Shown here: positions 29,301 to 40,681 of the stretch, one piece after another | Position numbering within the stretch: the first letter of the stretch is position 1 | How the letters are laid out: each line of letters begins with the position of its first letter | Origin: Archegozetes longisetosus | Taxonomy: Eukaryota > Arthropoda > Arachnida > Sarcoptiformes > Trhypochthoniidae | Length of the DNA: 64,000 nucleotides | Direction: 5' to 3' | NCBI GenBank assembly: GCA_018873245.2 | Contig: JAEMBT020000007.1 | Location: 6,355,129-6,419,128, forward strand | Notes under the pieces: model-generated | Told to the model about the DNA's origin: nothing | Databases searched by the model: none | What the model saw: the letters and a program-made list of their open reading frames with translations, nothing else | Program-made: the position numbers and the translations under genes

Positions 29301-30812
29301 GAAGTTATTATATATCTATTACTGGCGAACTCAAATGATTCTTGAATATTGACCAAATATTGAAGCATTTCTGGGCCTAGCATTGTTATCAATTGTTTGG
29401 ATTGAGTTGAGACTGAATGAACAGATTCTAGTGTCAGTCGAGAACATTCGTTGGTTGCGACCACTAAGTCTTCTGAGTGTTTGAACGCCACCACAGAATT
29501 GACACGTTTTATGATAGTCTTTAGCGCTTCGCTCAAAAATTCCCACGTAATCGTTGGCGTCAACTCTTGGGATTTAAACTTTTCCAAACTTTTCAGAACT
29601 GTTAAATAGACTCTGACCAAAGACGCCATCTTTAAGATTCTATCATCTGATGAAAGATTTTCATTATTAGAACGAGATCTTGTGTTCGGACTCTTCGATT
29701 GAAATAATTGAAGTCCACTTTCGTCCATCAATTCCTGATAAAATCTCTCAAAATCTTCGATAAATTGTCCCAATAATGTGACTGAGAATTCGATATCGAA
29801 ATGCCAGAAATCTTTCAATGAAATCAAAGCGTCCTCTAATGGTTTAGTCATGACTGCTGATTGTGTAGAGTCTAAAAGCCAACCAACGAGTATATCGACC
29901 ACATCACGAAAATGCTGTTGGAGCAGATTTGGGTATCGTTTGGCGGATATTAAGACAACATCTGTTACTGTCAGCAATAACTCGATATTTTCTGATTCTT
30001 CGAGAGCGTCCTTCAACTTATGCAAAAGTGCTAACATGTTATCTTTGATACCTTTTCCTCCATTCTCTATTATCTTGAATAAAGATTTCAATAAGACAAT
30101 GCGCGTCTCATCAGTTATTGAAGAGTTGTATAAGTCAAACATCCAATTGAATAGTTCTTTGCAGTGATGACCCAGTGATGAACAAAAGGCTGCCATACAA
30201 TCGATCACTTCTTCAATAATATCAGGAAATAGTTTTGTTGTCAGGATTCGCGTGAAAACACGCGTCGTGTCATCAATTACTCTGAAATAAATCAAGTGAT
30301 AAAAAACGGATTAATTATCGGATTTTGAATAGAAAGCAATAGTATCAGATAAAGTGAATGGAAAGTTAGTGAATATTCGAGTTGAAGGACTGATACCTTC
30401 CTGGTTTTTCAGTCACTGCTCTCGGGAATGAACTAGTCTGGAAAAACTTGGTCAAGTCGTGCAGATATTTAGGCCACTGTCGCTTTTCTCCGTTTTCAAA
30501 TTGTCTCAATAAAGATCTCAATGTCTTCAAGTCTGACTGAACACTGGATCCAATAGTCTTCTGGAGAGGAACGCCTTCATAACCATTTGATGCCTTGGGA
30601 TTGCGTTCTGAGGAATTGGTTTGAGACAAATGGTGGCCATTCTTGTGATACTTGTCGTCATTCTGTGTTATATTATTTCTTCGCGAAGGAACAAATGAAC
30701 GCGAATTATATGTGGTGTTAGAGTTGTTGCGAGAATTCGAAATAATGTCGTTATTGAATAAAGAATTGTTTGAGTCACTATTGGATCGACTCTTTTCGCT
30801 CTTATATGACAT
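23344..30812 (-). CDS. SMG1: Serine/threonine-protein kinase SMG1 (PIKK family)
   Basis: SMG1 phosphorylates UPF1 during nonsense-mediated mRNA decay. I read four exons: 30812-30397, 30281-23627, 23555-23437 and 23353-23344. The three GT-AG introns are 115, 71 and 83 bp. The sum is 7,200 nt, or 2,399 aa plus stop, in one frame. The N-terminus is Ser/Asn-rich. A long helical-repeat/FAT region follows, then the kinase domain (about aa 1920-2290). It has a FKGHEDL segment, the catalytic loop LGDRHLDN near aa 2131, and HIDYN in place of DFG, as is usual in SMG1. The FATC tail is split over exons 3 and 4 and ends YEGWTSWV, close to the known SMG1 ending YEGWTAWV, which fixes the last 10-bp coding exon. 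The spacer between kinase and FATC is only about 100 aa, against roughly 1,000 in vertebrates. All frames are intact. The start is the first ATG of exon 1; splice sites are inferred, not shown by cDNA. Confidence 0.93.
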
Positions 30813-32060
30813 TCTCGTGTCTTCAATTATCTTCTCGTGTCTTCACTTGTCTTCACACCAAACAAACCAATTTTTCATTCTATATTAAATCATTTATATG
30901 CCAATTATTTAATAATTCGAAAACAATGTTTATAATTAAAATCTGGTAAATAAATTAAATTCTAATTAAAACTAAATTTAGGATAAAATACGTAGTAATT
31001 AATAAAAATCACTACCAATATTTTGATCACATTTTGATTCGATATTTTAATCCTTAGGTGTTTATCATGTTTTCGATCTCAATAGTATTTATTATGAAAA
31101 GTAATTCTGAAATAATAGCAATAATAATGAATTGGAAGTTATATGAATTGTCATCAATTAACAAATATTAATAAACATCAGTAGGTATTCAAATCATCAT
31201 ATTTCGTCTTCAATTAAATCTTATTACGAAAGAGGCAATCATCTAATTACTACTTTATTATAACACTTATTCGTCTCTAATGTAAACACAATTAGAATTC
31301 ATATGTTTTGCAAAATTTGTTCATAAATTACGTTCGCTCGCATTTCACATGATTTTCTATTGGTTTGTACTGAAAAAAGGAAATTAGCTTTGCATAAAAG
31401 GATATGTAACTAATGAACAGTCGATAGAAACTTGAAATAGAGTTGAGTTAATCAGAGAAATACGACATAATTAGAACCGTTTCATTATCTGATCTTTACT
31501 TTGAAGGTCTTTTGTTTAGAACTATTTGATATAAGCAGTTCAACCACAAAATGCGAGAAATAATTGAACGATAAAAAGACTAAACTGAAAACAAATGTTA
31601 TTTACTTAGTGATAAACTGTCATACGGTTTAATCTCTGATAGTCTTATGAACTGAAATGAACCAAAAAGTTTGGCTTGTGTTCTATATCTTATTTACTTT
31701 ATTGTTAGATCCGTTTATTGAAACAAATTTTTTGAATTAAATTATCAACAAAATATCTAACCAAATAAAGAAATACATCGATGTGACAGAATATATAACT
31801 TGGTTTTAAGGTATAAAAGCGTATAAAAAATCACAATTGAAAGCATGAAAAAGTTAGTAATTCTAACTTAAAAATACTCTCATAAGCTATTAATACAAAA
31901 ATGAACTCAGTGTTAATAATTGAAAACAAGTTTAATGATATTAATGGATACGAGGGTTTTGAAATGATTCTATTAACTTGACTTCGCATAAGATTCAAGC
32001 AAAATGTGTTCACTATTATTAGGATTGATTCGATAACATGAGACATTCTTCTCCTCTATT
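30813..32060. other. Intergenic, no gene seen
   Basis: AT-rich sequence upstream of SMG1. Just upstream of the SMG1 start, TCTCGTGTCTTCA is duplicated within about 40 bp, probably in the 5' UTR or promoter. A 71-codon open frame on the minus strand at about 31,831-32,046 has no recognisable content. Confidence 0.5.
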
Positions 32061-32453
32061 CTAAGTAAGCTCATAGACAGTCATCTCCTCAGTAATGCAT
32101 TCCCTCATAAAGTCAAACAAACGATCGAGAAATTCAATGCACTTCTTATCAGACCAATAGGCAGAAGACGTTTCTGCGATTTTACTCACTTCTCGTTCTT
32201 CGATATCAATCAAATAATTGTTTGAATTTCCGTTTCGGAAAATCAATTTATGGATTCCTCCGATCGAAGCCTTGCACCAAAATCGCAATAATTTTCTTCC
32301 ATTAAAAAATTCTTGACTTTTAGATGTTCTGACGATTTGGACAACTTTGACATCAACTGATTTTCCACTTTGGTCGATGGCATCGATTTCATTCAAAGTC
32401 AACATTTTGTGTGAATCCAATTTAAAACTATCATAAAAACTTCTCAGATTCAT
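32061..32453 (-). CDS. DXO/RAI1-like protein, C-terminal part only
   Basis: A 130-aa ORF matching the second half of the DXO/RAI1 (Dom3Z) family, enzymes that remove faulty or non-canonical 5' caps and degrade the RNA. Seen in order: an N-E-I-D segment like the family's E-x-D metal-binding pair (about aa 22-25), VDVK where the family has an (I/V)ELK motif, the block KLLRFWCKASIGGIHKLIF (about aa 55-73; compare KLLKFW-Q-fl-Gv in the family), and the late YWSDKKCIEFLDRLFDFMR segment. The N-terminal half is absent: an in-frame TAA precedes the ATG directly and I found no upstream exons. This is a truncated paralog or relic. The family assignment is from remembered motif patterns, not a search. 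Confidence 0.55.
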   Translation of the reverse strand: MNLRSFYDSFKLDSHKMLTLNEIDAIDQSGKSVDVKVVQIVRTSKSQEFFNGRKLLRFWCKASIGGIHKLIFRNGNSNNYLIDIEEREVSKIAETSSAYWSDKKCIEFLDRLFDFMRECITEEMTVYELT

Positions 32454-32495
32454 TTATTTCTTTATCCTTTCGATCAGTTACTAAATGAAGAAATT

Positions 32496-32814
32496 TTAAG
32501 CCACAAAACGATTGTATTTCATTTCATCATAGATTGAATCAAATCGTAGTTCCTCTCGATTCTTAAGCAAATAAATGACACCTAAAAACACAACTAAAAT
32601 ATAATTATAAAAAAAATGAGTATCAAATTTATTAAATTTGATCAAAACCTGAAAAAATGTGCGCCGAAACTTTCCAATGAATTCCTGAGTCATAAACTGT
32701 TGACATAGTGTCTGCGACCGAACCTCCAAATGAGACAAAGTTTGGCTTATCTTTAGATATGGTTTTCGTCCAAACACCTGAGAAAATAAATCCATTTCCA
32801 AAGCCTATAGTCAC
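32496..32814 (-). other. Unassigned overlapping ORFs, possible degenerate exon
   Basis: Two minus-strand frames are open here (60 and 101 codons). The 60-codon frame contains a Gly-Asn-Gly-Phe-Ile-Phe start, a Ser-Lys-Asp-Lys-Pro-Asn segment, then Ser-Phe-Gly-Gly and Tyr-Asp-Ser-Gly. That order faintly recalls the region around the zinc site of neprilysin-like M13 peptidases, but there is no HExxH, so it would be inactive. A CAG|GT at about 32,650 could be a splice donor. The similarity is weak and may be chance. I cannot name a function. Confidence 0.2.
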
Positions 32815-33518
32815 AATAATCAGTAATTAATTTAATTCTTTATTATAGAAACATTCAATAGAACTGTTTTTGAGATCTAAACACAAATTAGTCTTAGTTT
32901 GTGGTAATCATAGTTTTTGGTATTGATTTTGACGAACCATAACTTTTGTCATCATTAATACAAAAAATGTTTGAGTTGTTTGAATTCACCGAAACATTTA
33001 ATTCGAATAATTTCACTGAAATTATCTTTGATTTTATTTTCAATGATTTTTGTTGAATCAGTCGCTTGTCTTGTTGGATTTTTTCATATCTTTTATTTCT
33101 TCAATTATTGTATTCAAATCTGACTCAAAATAATTATTGAGATCACAATTGAACTATTGAATCGGTTTCAACATTAAAGTCAAAATGAATTATGATTTGA
33201 GAAAAATTACTTCGGTGACAAAAAGTCAGATGAGTTAAGTGTCGAGCTAATAACCAAGTGCTTTATTTAGATTGCATTTTATGTTAGAGTTTGAAAACTG
33301 ATAATTAGTTAAAATGACTAATAGTTGATTTGAATATTTGTCGAGTTTTGCTCGTGAACGATATCATAAATATTTGTTGCTTGATAAGTTCTTATATTTG
33401 ATTATAATTTGCTTTAAGACAATGTTATTATGCATTTTATACATTCAGTTATATCTAACAGTTGAAAGTAGAGAACTTGTCAATTAATAAACTTTTATTT
33501 GAAAGCATACGTTACAGC
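32815..33518. other. Intergenic, no gene seen
   Basis: AT-rich sequence with no open frame or repeat structure I can support. Confidence 0.5.
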
Positions 33519-34355
33519 GATTGACGGTTGAGGTGGCCAAATGTGGTGCAACATATAAGGTGGTTGACTCCTATGTGGACGTGACAAGTATGATGAGTAG
33601 AGTTGACTGGGGCGGTCCTATGAGGCTCCGTCCAATCTTTTTGAAAAATTCAAAATGAAGTCCTAGGAGTGTGGCTATGGGCGTGTATTAATCTTTAACT
33701 CAAACAGGCTCTATCCACAAGGTCTTACCATCCTACCAGTATTGCCTTAGTTACGTCCACTTTTCAATTTAAAATTGATATATACATGAGTTGCGATGTG
33801 TATTGTTATGCTTATATCGGATCCGTTAGCCAGCTATGCTGTCGTCTCTTCCCCATCAGGTGGAGGTGGATCCATGGGGAAGTTTCAGGTTGGTTCCCTG
33901 GACTGTATGATTCCTCTTTATTATAGATATACACAAGCTATGCTCTGCCGCATTTATACTGCAAGTCAGCTTGTTTCGAACTGGTTCTAATAGATGTTTT
34001 AATTGCTTAAAATGTCCGTATCAGAATCGGTTCGGGGCGAGCTGACCCACAGTATAAGTGCGACAGAGCATAACTTGTATATATCGCAACTCGTATATCT
34101 ATCAATTTTTAACAGAAAAGTGGGTGTAACTAAGGCAATTCTAGTGGTAGGATGGTAAGACATTGTGGGCGGAGCCTATACTAGTTAAAGATCAAAACCC
34201 GCCCATAGCTAAGCTCCTAGAACTCCATCTTGAATTTTTCAAGAAAGGGCGGAGCGTTTTGGGATCACCTCAATCAACTCTACTCTTCATACTGGTCGCG
34301 TTCATATAGGGGTTAACCACCTTATATATTGCGCCACATATGGCCACCTCAATCG
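33519..34355. repeat. Foldback element (long imperfect palindrome, about 837 bp)
   Basis: The left arm (33,519-33,990) and right arm (about 34,020-34,355) are reverse complements at roughly 80 percent by eye. Both share GAGGTGGCC, the TATAAGGTGGTT block, AGAGTAGAGTTGA, CTTACCATCCTACCA, GCCTTAGTTAC and, near the centre, TATGCTCTGCCGCA / TATGCTCTGTCGCA. The left arm carries about 125 extra bases (about 33,814-33,940), flanked by TATGCT on both sides. The element is richer in GC than its surroundings and has no transposase ORF. A non-autonomous foldback transposon is likely; I see no certain target duplication. Confidence 0.75.
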
Positions 34356-36847
34356 ATTGGGATGAGCTGACAGTGAAGTATGTTCCAACATAGGATGGGA
34401 TGGGTTAGAACAGTGGGCGTTGGGCTCAGATTAGGTTGGTATCTGATTTTTACGAAAAGTCCATATTTTCTCATAAAACTATATCCATGACTCTTCGAGC
34501 AGCCAAGCCAATCACTTGGCTTACTCAAAACAACTTGAGTCATAATTGTTATGACCACTACGACCTTTATGATTGTTATGACTTCTATGACTCAAATTGT
34601 TTTAAGTAAAGTCATAAATGATTTGACTGATTGAAGCGTCATAGATATCATGTTATGACATAGTAGACGACTATAAATGTGTTAAACCAATTATTTATTA
34701 GATATAAATTATGCATTAATTGAGCGCTACTCTAAACTCTTTACTCAAGTTTCTATCTAAGATAGTGCTAGCAATGGTTACCGAAAATCGCATGTAGGAC
34801 TTAAAGAGAATGAGAACTAAGTACGATTCTATCTAAACTCTTGCAGAAATATGATATTTTCAACTTAATTCATAAAATAGTCAAGTATCTAAATATTAGT
34901 TTAGTAGTTAATGGTTAAGGCTCTCGGAGCTAGCTCTAAAATACATGGTAAGATACTGAATATTTTTATATTATGAAATAGAGAACCGAATTAAAGGTTT
35001 TTGTGAAGACTTTATTACTTTTATGACCTTATAGAAGGGGTAGAGCTCAGTGGAGAGATTAAGGAAATGGGTGTGTTTCTTAGACACCTTAAGGGTCACG
35101 CCCATCATACTTCTCCTTTTCATTTTTTCGTATCATCTGTATTATTGTTATTTCACCTGATACTCTCTTGATATTCATTTTATCAACTTTATCAAGCCTT
35201 TTATCATACCTACAACAATTCGAAGCACAAACTTGAATTTTTCGACATTTTATTGAGTCTTTACTATTAAAACGTTTACTAAACGACACTTAGTGCTGAC
35301 TATTAACTCTTAAACTCATAGGTCCGGAGCTCTTGCATGAACAATGCTTTAACCCAAAGCAAGAGTCAAAGAGTTTGTTGGTAAGTGTCCCTTCGCAAGG
35401 GTTGAATGTTTGTGCTAGCTTTGATTCGATTATAGGGAGACTTTTTGGGAGCGCTCGACAAGAACTACCGCAACTAAGTCTAAAAAGGTACCAAAAGTTT
35501 AAGAAAATAAAGAAAGAAAAATCAAAATTCAACAGGAATTTATGTGCATGCGCAGAACTGAATTTTATCAAAATTATAGGCTTTTTATACAAGATTTGAA
35601 CAAAGTTCCGTCTGAGTTCAATTAGAAACTGGCGTCCTACGCACAAACCCAATAAGAGCCCAGCCGGACTAGACGTGGACTCACTGAATTTGTCCTTAGG
35701 ACACCAGTTTGGGAATTAGGATTTGGAATTTACATGTCCTTGTTAAAGCAAAGATATTTTGCTTAAAATTTTTTCAAACATTTTATTTGGGTTTTGCTTA
35801 ATCTAATTTAATTTACATTTTAATTTAGTTCTGTTTTGTTTTTAATTTGATTGTCTTAATGCTTCTCTGAGTCTCAATTTATATATATGTAGAGTTTGTG
35901 GATATCAAAAAATGTTTATTTTCTTCAATAATGATAGCTTTTTGATTTATACTCTACTGAATCTAAAATCTTAATGACTGAAAATATTTCTAAAACTTCT
36001 AAAACAAAACTGAATGACAATGACAATGTATGTGTGTGCAATGTTTGTGGTCCTAAAGATTAAGTAGTGTATGGATTACTTTAAACAAACAAAAGGACTA
36101 ATACTGAGAAATCACTTGATTTCTCAAAATGAATGCAAATTGAAGTTTAATAACTTCAACCGTTACATATTAATAATTAACTTATAATTGAGTTTTATTT
36201 TAATTGATTATAATTTAATATTTTTATTACGGTTAATTATCTTTCGGTGCTGTTTTAATTTAATAATTAAATATTAAATGGTGAGAGTGTTTTGATGTTT
36301 TTAATTGTTCTGGGTTAAAATTAATTTATACATATCTTAAAGGCAGTGGCCAACGTAATTATGGATCCCTCTTTTTCAACGTTCGAAGTATTTTGTAGAA
36401 TTAAAATTATAAAAGAAAATTCACATTTTTCAATAGCACTAAAGTCTTAAATATACGTAACAAAAAAATCAGTCACATTATGATATAAGTATTTCAATAC
36501 TATATAAACAACTATATGAAGTCTTTGAATGTCAATATGCCGATATCTCTGAGTATACACTCAATGTGTCTTATTGTACCATTTTCCGTTTTGCAGCAAA
36601 ATGTAATTAGATTATAAATAATTGATGTATTGCTATGACAGCACTTGAAAAGAGACAACATCAATATTATATCAGAATACAAGTTTAATAAATAGGCTCA
36701 AAGAAAAATTTTCCGAAATTAGAGTAAGTCCTGATCCAAAAATTTGATCATTTCAAAGTTGTCGAGATAATGATAATTTGAATGATTATTACTTAATATT
36801 TCTAGAGTGATGAATGAAATATGAGATCAAATCCAGCATGAATCCAG
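34356..36847. other. No gene seen
   Basis: Two overlapping open frames on opposite strands (about 35,290-35,652) lack recognisable motifs and are probably chance. The rest is AT-rich and featureless to me. Confidence 0.5.
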
Positions 36848-37900
36848 TTGAATCCACATAAAATAGCATTTATTCCCTTGCTTTTGCTGTTGATTGCAAC
36901 GAATATGGAAGATACAAATGATATCTGTGTGGACTTTCCTAATTATCAGACCAAGAATTTTGGCCGTTTTAATTATGACAACAAAGCAGAAGTGATTTCA
37001 TTCATTGATACTTGGAGCCCACCACACTTTTTCGATATTTTATCCAAAATTTGTGGACCATACGTCAAAGTACTTGTAGAATTATCCAAACAATACGGCT
37101 ATAGGTATGTAAATGTCTATCTTACAGAAGAACAAAAAATATTTATATATTCAAGCATTACCAGAATAGTTTCTGTTTTTATGACTATCTCAAAACATCT
37201 GATAATATGTATTTAAGTTTTTAAATTCGTAGAAATAGTAATTCATAAAACAAGAAAATATTTATTCAGTATTATTTAAACCAGTTATTCTTTTTAATGT
37301 TATTCATTCCAGCATCAAGAGAATTTCTTATCCTAAGAACATGAGTAAATTAATGGAAACTATAATGAATGAAAATGGGTCTGTAATGTTGTTTACAATA
37401 ACACCAGAACTTTATGATGCAGCATTAGGATATGTATTAGAGGGAATAGTTCCGAGCAGACCACTTGGCATACAATCTGAGGGACATATTCTAACAAAAG
37501 TTCGCCTGGGAAAACGAAACATATTGAGTTCATACAAAGATTTGAGACTCCAGTTTGGATCGCACTCTTATTAATCATACTTTTCATACCTTTGGCTTTG
37601 GCTCTGGTTAAGAAAACGTTTTCAGATTACATGACAGATTTTTGGAAATACACTTGTTTGATCCTATTTGAAATGATTCCTCGATTTACTATATCTTCTA
37701 CCCAAAGATTCATCATTACGTTCTGGTTATTGGGTTGCACTGTATTGCATGCTGGGTACGCTGATGTGATACGAGAATTCTTTATACCTAGCACTCCGAC
37801 GATGTAGTTGATTCGTGGGAAGATCTTTACAGTGGTGTATATATAGCGGAGCTAGGACAGTACGAGAGTACGAGTACGTACTTCCCAATACTAACAAAAA
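36848..37900 (+). pseudogene. Ionotropic-receptor-like (iGluR/IR family) relic
   Basis: Ionotropic receptors are ligand-gated cation channels of the glutamate-receptor superfamily, used in arthropods mainly for chemosensing. Exon 1 (to 37,104) encodes a hydrophobic leader and a ligand-binding S1 start with a WSPP motif and VELSKQYGYR. A GT-AG intron (37,105-37,312) joins in phase to exon 2. There S1 continues, then M1 (a PVW motif followed by about 18 hydrophobic residues), a pore-like segment (FWKYTCLILFEMIPRF) and M3 (RFIITFWLLGC then HAGYADVIREF). Breaks: the leader lacks an in-frame ATG (TTG at 36,848; first ATG at about 36,905, after the leader), M1 is one frame away from S1 (shift near 37,540-37,550), and a second shift or stop follows M3 (TAG at 37,805). 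The S2 lobe beyond a possible S-W-E-D-L segment and M4 are missing. Confidence 0.6.
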
Positions 37901-38139
37901 AACGTACTTTCCACTAAATAAAACTCATAAAATTATTTAAAATCTATGAAATTATTATTTAAACAAAAAATGTAAAAATAGCGACTAAAATCCAAAGTCC
38001 CTCTCACACCACTCCTATAAAAAACGACAAACTATAAATAACCTTAAATAATTATAAATTATGCACTTTGTGATAAAACCATTAGTCTATCTAATTGGTC
38101 ACATCATTGAAAGACTAAAAAGCATAAAACTGAACCAGA

Positions 38140-38870
38140 TAATTTACCATTTAAGATTTGTTCAAAGTGTAATCTCTCATTGACTAGAGAAATTTCTTTG
38201 AAGACAAATGGAATAGGTTTAAGTTCATATTATAAACAATGTAAGAATGATTAAAGACGAGAAAGAGTTATTTGTGAAAATTGCCAAACTTCTCATACAA
38301 GAAATTCATATTATAAACATTTAAAATCTAACACCTTTCAGTAACATATATTCTTGAAAAATTTTGTTCTAAATGTAAGATTGATAAGCCTTTTGACTGT
38401 TTCCACAATGATAAATATAAGAGGGGTGGTAAAAAGTCTATTTGTAAGGAGTGTAGGAAATTCGCAAAAGAGTTGCTCATGAAGGCTTTGTCCGAATCTC
38501 AGGTTAATAGTTGTCATATTGAGACGTACGAGTGTTTCCATGTAATAGGTTCATAACATAAACTAACAAACTTAATCATGAGAAGACAGAGTTTCATATA
38601 AACAATTCGTTAAATAGGGTTAATCAATTTTTTAAAATTTGCACTAAGTGTAAGATCACTAAGGAATTAGAATTGTATCTTAAAAACAAGAGAAAGAAAG
38701 ACGGTAGGCGCTCAATTTGTAAAGAGTGTAGGAGGTCATCAGTTAAAGACTCTGAATTTAAAACTATTGATCAGTCACATCTATTATGCACTAAATGTAA
38801 TAGAGTGATAACTAAGGCATATAAGTACAGGCATGAGAAGACAACTAAACATAAGAATAATTCGAATTAA
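38140..38870 (+). pseudogene. Degenerate tandem zinc-ribbon/zinc-finger modules
   Basis: At least three related units follow each other on the plus strand. Each begins with a C-x2-C-K zinc-ribbon half (ICSKC near 38,157; FCSKCK near 38,362; ICTKCK near 38,638). About 20 residues later comes the second half CKECR (SICKECRK in unit 2, SICKECRRS in unit 3; degraded in unit 1). Units 1 and 3 then carry a C-x2-C plus His finger (ICENC then YYKHLKS; LLCTKC then YRHEKTTKH). In-frame stops separate the units; unit 3 (about 38,632-38,870) is the best kept. Such small zinc ribbons are frequent in phage-type endonucleases and large DNA viruses. Origin here is unknown; a viral or selfish-element relic is one possibility. 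Confidence 0.45.
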
Positions 38871-39347
38871 TACACACTAAAGTATGATACTCATTTTAGC
38901 CAAGTTTCGTGAAAATCTGATTACTAGAAATATGCTTAAAGAATTCACAAACTCTTATACCTGTAATGGTAAAAATTCACATCTTTGAAAATTCATATCT
39001 CAGGAACTATAACAGACTATGGTTTGGTTTCTTTTTATGTGATTAATCTTTGAACATCCTTCATTTTGACACCCATATTATGGTGGTCAGTGGTCAATTT
39101 CAATAAGTAACCAGTGGTCAGTCTAACTTTGAACTGGATATCATAACACTTTCTTTCAAGTTTTGTTGAAACCAGCGTGAAAGATGCTTTTCAATAATAT
39201 ACATATTGTTATATTCTTCTTAAATTTAAGGGTCCTTTTTGGTTGAATATCATTATGAATTCAGGCGAAGCCCTCATAAACCTTCAACGAAATTCAAGTC
39301 ACATACACATTTCAAAGCCTTCTATTCACTCCATAAGAAAAAATAAC
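38871..39347. other. Intergenic, no gene seen
   Basis: AT-rich sequence containing a short local repeat (GGTGGTCAGTGGTCA and CCAGTGGTCAG near 39,080-39,120). Nothing else is supportable. Confidence 0.5.
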
Positions 39348-39349
39348 TA

Positions 39350-39783
39350 CCGGGACTTCCTGTTAGTCCGCTCTGGGCGTACAATCGAGAAATTAACATT
39401 TTGATGTGGGAAAAAATTAACAAAATGTGCGCCTGGGCCGACATTTAAAAAATCATATTTTTATTATAACAATTTTCAAGCATCAATATAAGTTTAAATT
39501 TCGAGCAAATATCAATCAATATATTGAAATCCGAAAAATAAATACCTCTAAAACTGCATAATAAAATCTGTATCGGTTCTTTTGGACCCAATATTATAAC
39601 TGTCACTTCTGAAACTGCAAAGAAAAAATCTTCGAAAATAAATCATTTTTTCGACCGGACCTTTATGCAGTTTTGAAGGTTTATCTAGTCTATGCTCGAA
39701 AACGCTATCATCAATTATCCGCCCAGTCTTCAAAAGAGCGCCCATGAGCCCACTATTGAGTGAGCGGACTATCAGGTCCCCGG
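39350..39783. mobile_element. Miniature DNA transposon (TA target, about 434 bp)
   Basis: Imperfect terminal inverted repeats of about 25 bp: CCGGGACTTCCTGTTAGTCC at the left end and, read on the other strand, CCGGGGACCTGATAGTCC at the right end. Both continue into GCTC. A TA dinucleotide flanks both ends (39,348-39,349 and 39,784-39,785), as expected for Tc1/mariner-superfamily target duplication. There is no transposase ORF; a 65-codon frame inside is a by-product. Confidence 0.65.
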
Positions 39784-39821
39784 TAATGCTTTCTTCTGAT
39801 TATCTCATAGAAAGTAATGTA

Positions 39822-40198
39822 CTTAGGATGTCTCAAAAATTCCCATAACGTTAATTTTTTATTTACATTTTAAAGCATATTTTCAGTTATATTAACTGTG
39901 TTATGAATAAATAATGATACTCTTCAAAATTTTCAATCACTTTTTCCCAGATCGCGAAAAATGATCCACAGAATGGGAAAAGATGAATGCTGCATTCTAT
40001 TGCATTATAATGGACTGTTACGCACATTGAAGAAAATGGTTCGGCTAAAGGTGTTTCGTGTGTTTTAGAGATTTGATAAAAAGTGATTAATAATATTCGA
40101 GTATCACTATTTATTCATAACACAATTAATATGATTGCAAACATACTTTAGAAATAAATAAAAGATTAAAATTATGGGAACTTTTGAGACACCCCAAG
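39822..40198. mobile_element. Tc1/mariner-like MITE with long inverted repeats (377 bp)
   Basis: The two ends are reverse complements over more than 100 bp at roughly 80 percent by eye. The left begins CTTAGGATGTCTCAAAA; the right, on the other strand, begins CTTGGGGTGTCTCAAAA. Both continue TTCCCATAA and later share GTGTTATGAATAAATA. TA flanks both ends (39,820-39,821; 40,199-40,200). No coding capacity. Confidence 0.75.
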
Positions 40199-40681
40199 TA
40201 AGGCATATTCAGAAATTTTAAAAGTTGTTTAACAACTATTTTAAGCTTAAAATTTAATGAAAATGTCAATATTTTTATAAATTAATAATAATTAGACCAA
40301 TTGTTTGATTTAATTGTATTTTTAGAGTTATATAAGGTACGAAAAGACCTATTCATTGATATAAAATTCATATTATTTTGATATTGAGTTGACACTGAAC
40401 AAACGTTATGACATTCCACTTCCTTGAACCTTGAAAAACGTAAACAAGAAATTAAAATGGCTACTCAGTCATATTCTATGAATTATTAGGGTATGACATT
40501 TTTATTTATTTCGTTGTCTAAACTTAAACATTTTTAAATGAATTTGATGTATCGGATCAAACCATTGAATTACTTAATAATATATGGAAACCCATGGTTG
40601 ATTTGCATATGGTTTTGTTTAAACCCAAAAAATTGGTGAAAATTAATTATTATTATAACAAATACTTAAACGTTAACTTTC
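40199..40681. other. Intergenic, no gene seen
   Basis: AT-rich spacer between the mariner-like MITE and the 3' end of the helical/beta-repeat gene. Confidence 0.5.

Noticed and set aside
29778..30167. Plus-strand 129-codon ORF
   Set aside because: It is antisense to the intact SMG1 coding exon and has no recognisable motif; a shadow frame. The other plus-strand frames across 24-30 kb are rejected for the same reason.
33850..33880. GGTGGAGGTGGATCC next to CCATGG, resembling an engineered Gly-Ser linker with cloning sites
   Set aside because: It lies inside the left arm of a natural foldback repeat and forms a local hairpin (CTTCCCCAT…ATGGGGAAG); no other vector-like sequence is nearby.
35290..35652. 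Overlapping ORFs of 88-120 codons on both strands
   Set aside because: No domain, signal or splice context; the composition is compatible with chance open frames.
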